Below are positions 50,341 through 50,706 of a DNA stretch of 50,706 bases, one piece after another. Numbering within the stretch: the stretch's first letter is position 1; every line of letters begins with the position of its first letter. Origin of the DNA: DATAES01 sp036493595 (GTDB lineage Bacteria; Actinomycetota; Acidimicrobiia; Acidimicrobiales; JACDCH01); NCBI GenBank assembly GCA_036493595.1, contig DASXPN010000024.1, positions 1 to 50,706 of the forward strand. Reading direction: 5' to 3'. The translations under genes and the position numbers were made by a program. The notes beneath the pieces were generated by a model. That model was not told where the DNA came from, did no database searches, and worked only from the letters and a program-made list of their open reading frames with translations.

Positions 50341-50706
50341 CTATGCAGGAGCGAGCGTGACCACGATTGCGTCCCCGTCCGCCACCTGCGGGATCACCAA
50401 CGAAAGGTCAGCGCCGGACGGCGTGACGATCTGGTCGGCCACCGTCGTCGGCCCCGACAGGGGTGCGGCCATGTGCCCGATCGGGATGCGCTGCACGAGC
50501 ACATGCACACCTCGCGGCGCGCTGAACGGGAACGTGACGGCGACCGGGACATCGACCGTGGGCGCCGCCGATTCACCGCAGTCGAGGTTCATGCCACCGC
50601 CACACGTCTCGTGTCGGCCGATCAGCGCGGTGACAGTCGCGGTCGCCGGATCGCGCGTCGCATAGACGCCGAAAGACGGATGCGAGGAGGACGACGCCAC
50701 GATCGG
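50341..50706 (-). CDS. Protein with C-terminal beta-sandwich-like tail, truncated at right edge
   Basis: The frame is open from the TAG at 50341-50343 to the window edge, 121 codons. The visible part looks like a beta-rich C-terminal domain with alternating hydrophobic residues and two cysteines (HETCGG and NLDCGES). It ends in VADGDAIVVTLAPA, the style of the final strand in many glycoside-hydrolase accessory domains. A GTG at 50700 would allow a start, but the segment reads like the end of a longer protein whose start lies beyond the window. Confidence 0.6.
   Translation of the reverse strand, partial: PIVASSSSHPSFGVYATRDPATATVTALIGRHETCGGGMNLDCGESAAPTVDVPVAVTFPFSAPRGVHVLVQRIPIGHMAAPLSGPTTVADQIVTPSGADLSLVIPQVADGDAIVVTLAPA

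Overview
The window reads as chromosomal DNA from a high-GC actinobacterium, most plausibly of the class Acidimicrobiia or a close relative. The evidence is inferential: a BldC-type regulator beside an amino-acid dehydrogenase, a TIGR02569-like kinase-fold protein, a DUF2510 protein, LigC with Prim-PolC-type repair enzymes, AzlCD, actinobacterial purine genes, and many start codons lying 6-9 bases after a TANNNT -10 box (leaderless transcripts). I see no prophage, insertion sequence, transposase or CRISPR array. It is a dense housekeeping region with about 50 protein genes, an SRP RNA and two tRNA-Ser genes.

Layout. 1-3.5 kb: a truncated DUF2510 membrane-type protein, then an ATP-dependent DNA ligase (LigC type) convergent with a Prim-PolC-like polymerase and a 5'-3' exonuclease, together a compact trim, fill and seal set. 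3.5-7.7 kb: a leftward run of crotonyl-CoA carboxylase/reductase, methylmalonyl/ethylmalonyl-CoA epimerase, a DUF6297-like permease and its ATPase; a thiolase lies nearby at 8.6 kb, so three ethylmalonyl-CoA pathway steps cluster. 10-13.9 kb: recR, ybaB and dnaX leftward, divergent from the SRP RNA, tRNA-Ser(GGA) and a TIGR02569-like gene. 14-19.4 kb: an unknown protein, a PIN-type toxin-antitoxin pair, a PAP2 phosphatase, RidA, a PAS-GGDEF protein and AzlCD. 19.4-24.7 kb: a methyltransferase whose TTG start lies in a degenerate tandem repeat, a secreted caspase-like protease, tadA, a cold-shock protein, a DEAD-box helicase, a quinone oxidoreductase-like protein and tRNA-Ser(CGA).

24.7-34.1 kb: an ABC exporter, a GH36-like alpha-galactosidase, an MBL-fold hydrolase, xseA-xseB, a secreted glucosaminidase with a coiled coil, a HAD hydrolase and a polyprenyl synthase. 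34.2-42.4 kb: a five-PAS GGDEF-EAL protein and a GGDEF-EAL protein bracket mscL; then a fused double alpha/beta-hydrolase whose second half has lost its nucleophile, an orphan response regulator and a FabZ-like dehydratase. 42.4-50.7 kb: bldC, a Leu/Val dehydrogenase, and a leftward series pyrE, response regulator, purM, glycosyltransferase 2, UDP-galactopyranose mutase, purF, ending with an unknown coiled-coil protein and a truncated gene at the right edge.

The most notable observations are the exonuclease/Prim-Pol/LigC set, a permease and a kinase-fold gene with no ordinary start codon where coding begins, the repeat-born TTG start, the secreted caspase-like protein, the dead second domain of the tandem hydrolase, a receiver protein translationally coupled to pyrE, and a consistent leaderless-start pattern that fixes many starts. 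No single locus is convincingly a wholly new system.
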